Positions 62,165 through 64,000 of a DNA stretch of 64,000 bases are shown here, one piece after another. The DNA comes from Salinimicrobium xinjiangense DSM 19287. GTDB taxonomy: Bacteria; Bacteroidota; Bacteroidia; Flavobacteriales; Flavobacteriaceae. Positions within the stretch are counted from its first letter, which is position 1. The number at the start of each line of letters is the position of its first letter. The stretch is taken from assembly GCF_000423585.1 (NCBI RefSeq), contig NZ_AUIG01000008.1, positions 152,453 through 216,452 on the forward strand, read 5' to 3'. The notes beneath the pieces were generated by a model. The model was not told the origin of the DNA, made no database searches, and saw only the letters and a program-made list of their open reading frames with translations. A program made the translations under genes and the position numbers.

Positions 62165-63037
62165 TTACTTCCTGTCACCGGGGGACATCCTTTCCACTTC
62201 GTCGAAATATTCTTTCTGCAACTGAAGTGTAGTAGTATCCTGCTTCACGGCACGCAAAGCTTCAACAATTGATCTTACATTATCCTCTGTTATGAGTTTT
62301 CCCAGTTCCTTCGTAGCGACTTCAGCCTCACCCGCGTAATGAAGTGGATAAGAGCCATACCACCAAATGCCGGTGTACACATTGGGCATTTTTGCAAGGC
62401 GGTTCAGGTTTTCCCCGGATTCTGTAGTGGCCCTGTCTAATTGTACAAGATCGGGGCGCATGTACAATAATACAGAGGTTTCTGTTTCACCCCCATGTTG
62501 ATCAAAAGCAGGATCTGACTTCCTCATTTTTCCTATCTGCTCCCATACTGCTGTATCATGACTGGATGTATGAAAGAAGACGGCATAATCTCTCTTTTTA
62601 TCCATTTGGGTCTGTACAAAATATTTCAATAATTCAGGATTACCACCGTGACCGTTAATGATAAATATTTTCTCAAAACCATTTCTTGCAATCTCGTCAC
62701 ACGTGGCCTGAAGTAACTCCAATGTAAGACTTGTGGGCAGCGAAAAAGTTCCCTGGATATGCCGGGCTTCATTCACCTGTCCGTAAAAATAATCAGGAAA
62801 AATGACAGCATATTCCTGTTCTGCAACCATTCTGGCCAGCTGTCTTACGCGAATAAGGTCTGAACCCATGGGAGCATGAGGTCCATGCTTCTCAAGAATT
62901 CCAACAGGCAGAATAATAGTTTTATTTGATTTCTCAAGTGCTTTAGGCCAGTCACTTGCTGTTAGTTCATCCCATCTATTGGGTATTTCCTGAGAAAAGA
63001 TAGAGAACAGGAGAAGGAGGAGTACTAATAGTTTCAT
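62165..63037 (-). CDS. Exported creatininase-family amidohydrolase
   Basis: A 290-aa protein with a signal peptide (MKLLVLLLLLFSIFSQ). Creatininase-family marks are PVGILEKHGPHAPMGSD, FIINGHGGN and HGGETETSVLL, which hold the metal-binding Glu, His, Asp and His residues. Members hydrolyse cyclic amides such as creatinine or pyrroloquinoline-type precursors; exported Bacteroidota members have no known substrate. The gene stands alone between two blocks of palindromic repeats (61991-62127 and 63118-63715). Confidence 0.85.
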   Translation of the reverse strand: MKLLVLLLLLFSIFSQEIPNRWDELTASDWPKALEKSNKTIILPVGILEKHGPHAPMGSDLIRVRQLARMVAEQEYAVIFPDYFYGQVNEARHIQGTFSLPTSLTLELLQATCDEIARNGFEKIFIINGHGGNPELLKYFVQTQMDKKRDYAVFFHTSSHDTAVWEQIGKMRKSDPAFDQHGGETETSVLLYMRPDLVQLDRATTESGENLNRLAKMPNVYTGIWWYGSYPLHYAGEAEVATKELGKLITEDNVRSIVEALRAVKQDTTTLQLQKEYFDEVERMSPGDRK

Positions 63038-63117
63038 GATTAGATGTGTTGGTGATTACTTTACAATTTAAGATTTTTTTATAATAGAATATGAATAGGA
63101 TGAAAATTCGTCCTTCT

Positions 63118-63320
63118 CGTCCGCTCCAGCGGAGTCTACAAGAGATTTTCGACCCAACGCGACCCTGTCAGCGGTTTTAAACCCTGACAGCGGTTAATCT
63201 GAGTGGTGCAGCGGATAATGTCCGTTGTTTAACCTTTTGTTGAAACCAGACCCTACCGTCCGGCTAAATGCCGGACTTCCCCTCCCTGGAAGGGAGGGGA
63301 GCTGACAGTCGTGTTCTATT
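63118..63320. repeat. Compound repeat unit 1 (hairpin, A', B)
   Basis: Holds the hairpin TCCGCT-CC-AGCGGA (63119-63132), element A' (63162-63195: CCCTGTCAGCGG ... CCCTGACAGCGG) and element B copy 2 (63241-63315) with two perfect stems: GTCCGGC/GCCGGAC (63259-63277) and CCCCTCCCT/AGGGAGGGG (63279-63299). Confidence 0.75.
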
Positions 63321-63550
63321 AAGCTTTTGGTGGGTAATCTCGTCACGGATTGCAAATCCGCGCCAGCAGATTCTACAAAAGTTTCTCTACTCAAGGTTAA
63401 CCCTGTCAGCGGTTTTTAAACCCTGACAGCGGTTGTTCAGGATTTAAAGTTCGTGGTTAATTACAATATCTGAAGAAACCAGATCCTCCCCGGCGCGATA
63501 GGGCGGACACCCATCTTTCAAGGGAGGAGAGCTGAAATCCGTATTCTCTT
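63321..63550. repeat. Compound repeat unit 2 (C, A', B)
   Basis: Element C (63321-63375) with TTTTGGTGGGTAA and the hairpin CGGATT-GCA-AATCCG, element A' (63399-63434), and element B copy 3 (63476-63548). Confidence 0.75.
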
Positions 63551-63715
63551 TAGCTTTTGGTGGGTAAATCTCGGCAAGGATTGCAAATCCGCGCCATCAC
63601 ATCCTACCAGAGCAACCCTTTCAGGGTTTGGAACCCTGAAAAATAGAAAGGAACCAGACCTTCCCTGTCAGGCTTTGTCGGCCCGGAGAGCTGACAGTCG
63701 TGATTTCACTTGACT
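63551..63715. repeat. Compound repeat unit 3 (C, A, short B)
   Basis: Element C copy 2 (63551-63609, again GATTGCAAATCCGCGCCA), element A copy 2 (63614-63641) and a shortened B (63650-63710). The order C-A-B is the same as in unit 2. Confidence 0.75.
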
Positions 63716-63723
63716 TTAGGGTA

Positions 63724-63755
63724 TAAAAAAAGCCTCAACATTGCTGTTGAGGCTT
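63724..63755 (-). terminator. Terminator of the rRNA operon
   Basis: On the minus strand AAGCCTCAACA / TGTTGAGGCTT with a 4-nt loop (63755-63730) is followed by T7. Confidence 0.9.
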
Positions 63756-63762
63756 CTGTAAA

Positions 63763-63870
<108 letters not shown>

Positions 63871-64000
63871 GATCTTTAGTATGCAGTTGGCAGTGTTTTA
63901 GTAGGCAGTAAAAAGCCTACAACTACTAGATGTCATACCTAATAACTTTGACATAGTTGGAAAATAAAAATTAAGAAAACACTTTGAGCAAAGGTAATTT
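63871..64000 (-). other. 23S-5S spacer
   Basis: AT-rich spacer between the 5S gene and the expected 23S gene beyond the window. No tRNA was recognised in it, and no 23S sequence that I can identify. Confidence 0.5.

Noticed and set aside
63118..63715. CRISPR array
   Set aside because: The repeats are diverged, unequal in spacing, composed of different palindromic elements and have no cas genes nearby.
63871..64000. 3' end of 23S rRNA
   Set aside because: No segment matches conserved 23S end sequences that I know; the stretch is AT-rich spacer, and the 23S gene probably begins beyond the window.

Overview
The window is a chromosomal stretch from a member of the Bacteroidota, most likely the family Flavobacteriaceae (a marine or soil genus of the Gramella/Salinimicrobium/Zunongwangia kind). 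This is inferred from SusC/SusD transport, a type IX secretion C-terminal sorting domain, flavobacterial-type promoters (TTTG spaced about 19 bp from TAnnTTTG), DUF4249 and DUF6095 proteins, a zeaxanthin-type carotenoid cluster and low GC content. No plasmid, phage or classical insertion sequence was recognised.

Region 1 (1-16967) is a pectin (homogalacturonan) polysaccharide utilization locus on the minus strand. In transcription order it holds SusC, SusD, a DUF4957-type surface protein, a 1401-aa secreted protein with four copies of an unnamed module, a PL9 pectate lyase lipoprotein, a PL1-CE8 fusion enzyme and a GH105 hydrolase cut by the window edge. A promoter upstream of susC is followed at once by a perfect LacI-type operator, with a second copy 175 bp away. 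A terminator splits the transport genes from the enzyme genes.

Region 2 (16968-25492) starts with an SMP-30 lactonase and a carboxypeptidase-regulatory-like protein, then a fatty-acid beta-oxidation operon: MarR regulator, 3-hydroxyacyl-CoA dehydrogenase/enoyl-CoA hydratase, thiolase, acyl-CoA dehydrogenase. A small four-helix-bundle gene sits inside this operon, bounded on both sides by 7-bp-unit tandem repeats. Similar heptad repeats with other unit sequences occur elsewhere in the window.

Region 3 (25493-42110) is a stress and housekeeping stretch: GH15 enzyme divergent from a fused trehalose-6-phosphate synthase/phosphatase, YtxH protein, M28 peptidase, App1-type phosphatase, lipid kinase, an unknown membrane protein plus PRC-barrel pair, alpha/beta hydrolase-OsmC fusion, AI-2E permease, Cu/Zn superoxide dismutase, lipoprotein carbonic anhydrase, type II NADH dehydrogenase and an ECF sigma factor with a membrane partner.

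Region 4 (42106-51176) has PlsC, a Nudix hydrolase and a cyclophilin whose start codons overlap head to head, then the RDD / SpoIIM / membrane / DUF4129 / DUF4350 / MoxR / DUF58 cluster.

Region 5 (51351-58353, minus strand) is an eight-gene photoprotection operon read from a CarH-like, B12-dependent MerR regulator: carH, crtI, crtB, an unknown small exported protein, crtZ, a fused crtYcd lycopene cyclase, a TspO-related protein and a photolyase. The regulator retains the residues that bind and sense light through adenosylcobalamin, and a dyad overlaps its own promoter.

Region 6 (58565-64000) holds a DUF6095 protein, a TonB-dependent receptor/DUF4249 pair, an exported creatininase-family protein surrounded by an array of compound palindromic repeats, and the 5S rRNA with the terminator of an rRNA operon that enters from the right edge on the minus strand.

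The least explained signals are the heptad repeat loci with the four-helix-bundle cassette, the compound palindrome array around the creatininase gene, the four-copy WDFGA module, and the conserved-looking unknown protein inside the light-controlled operon.
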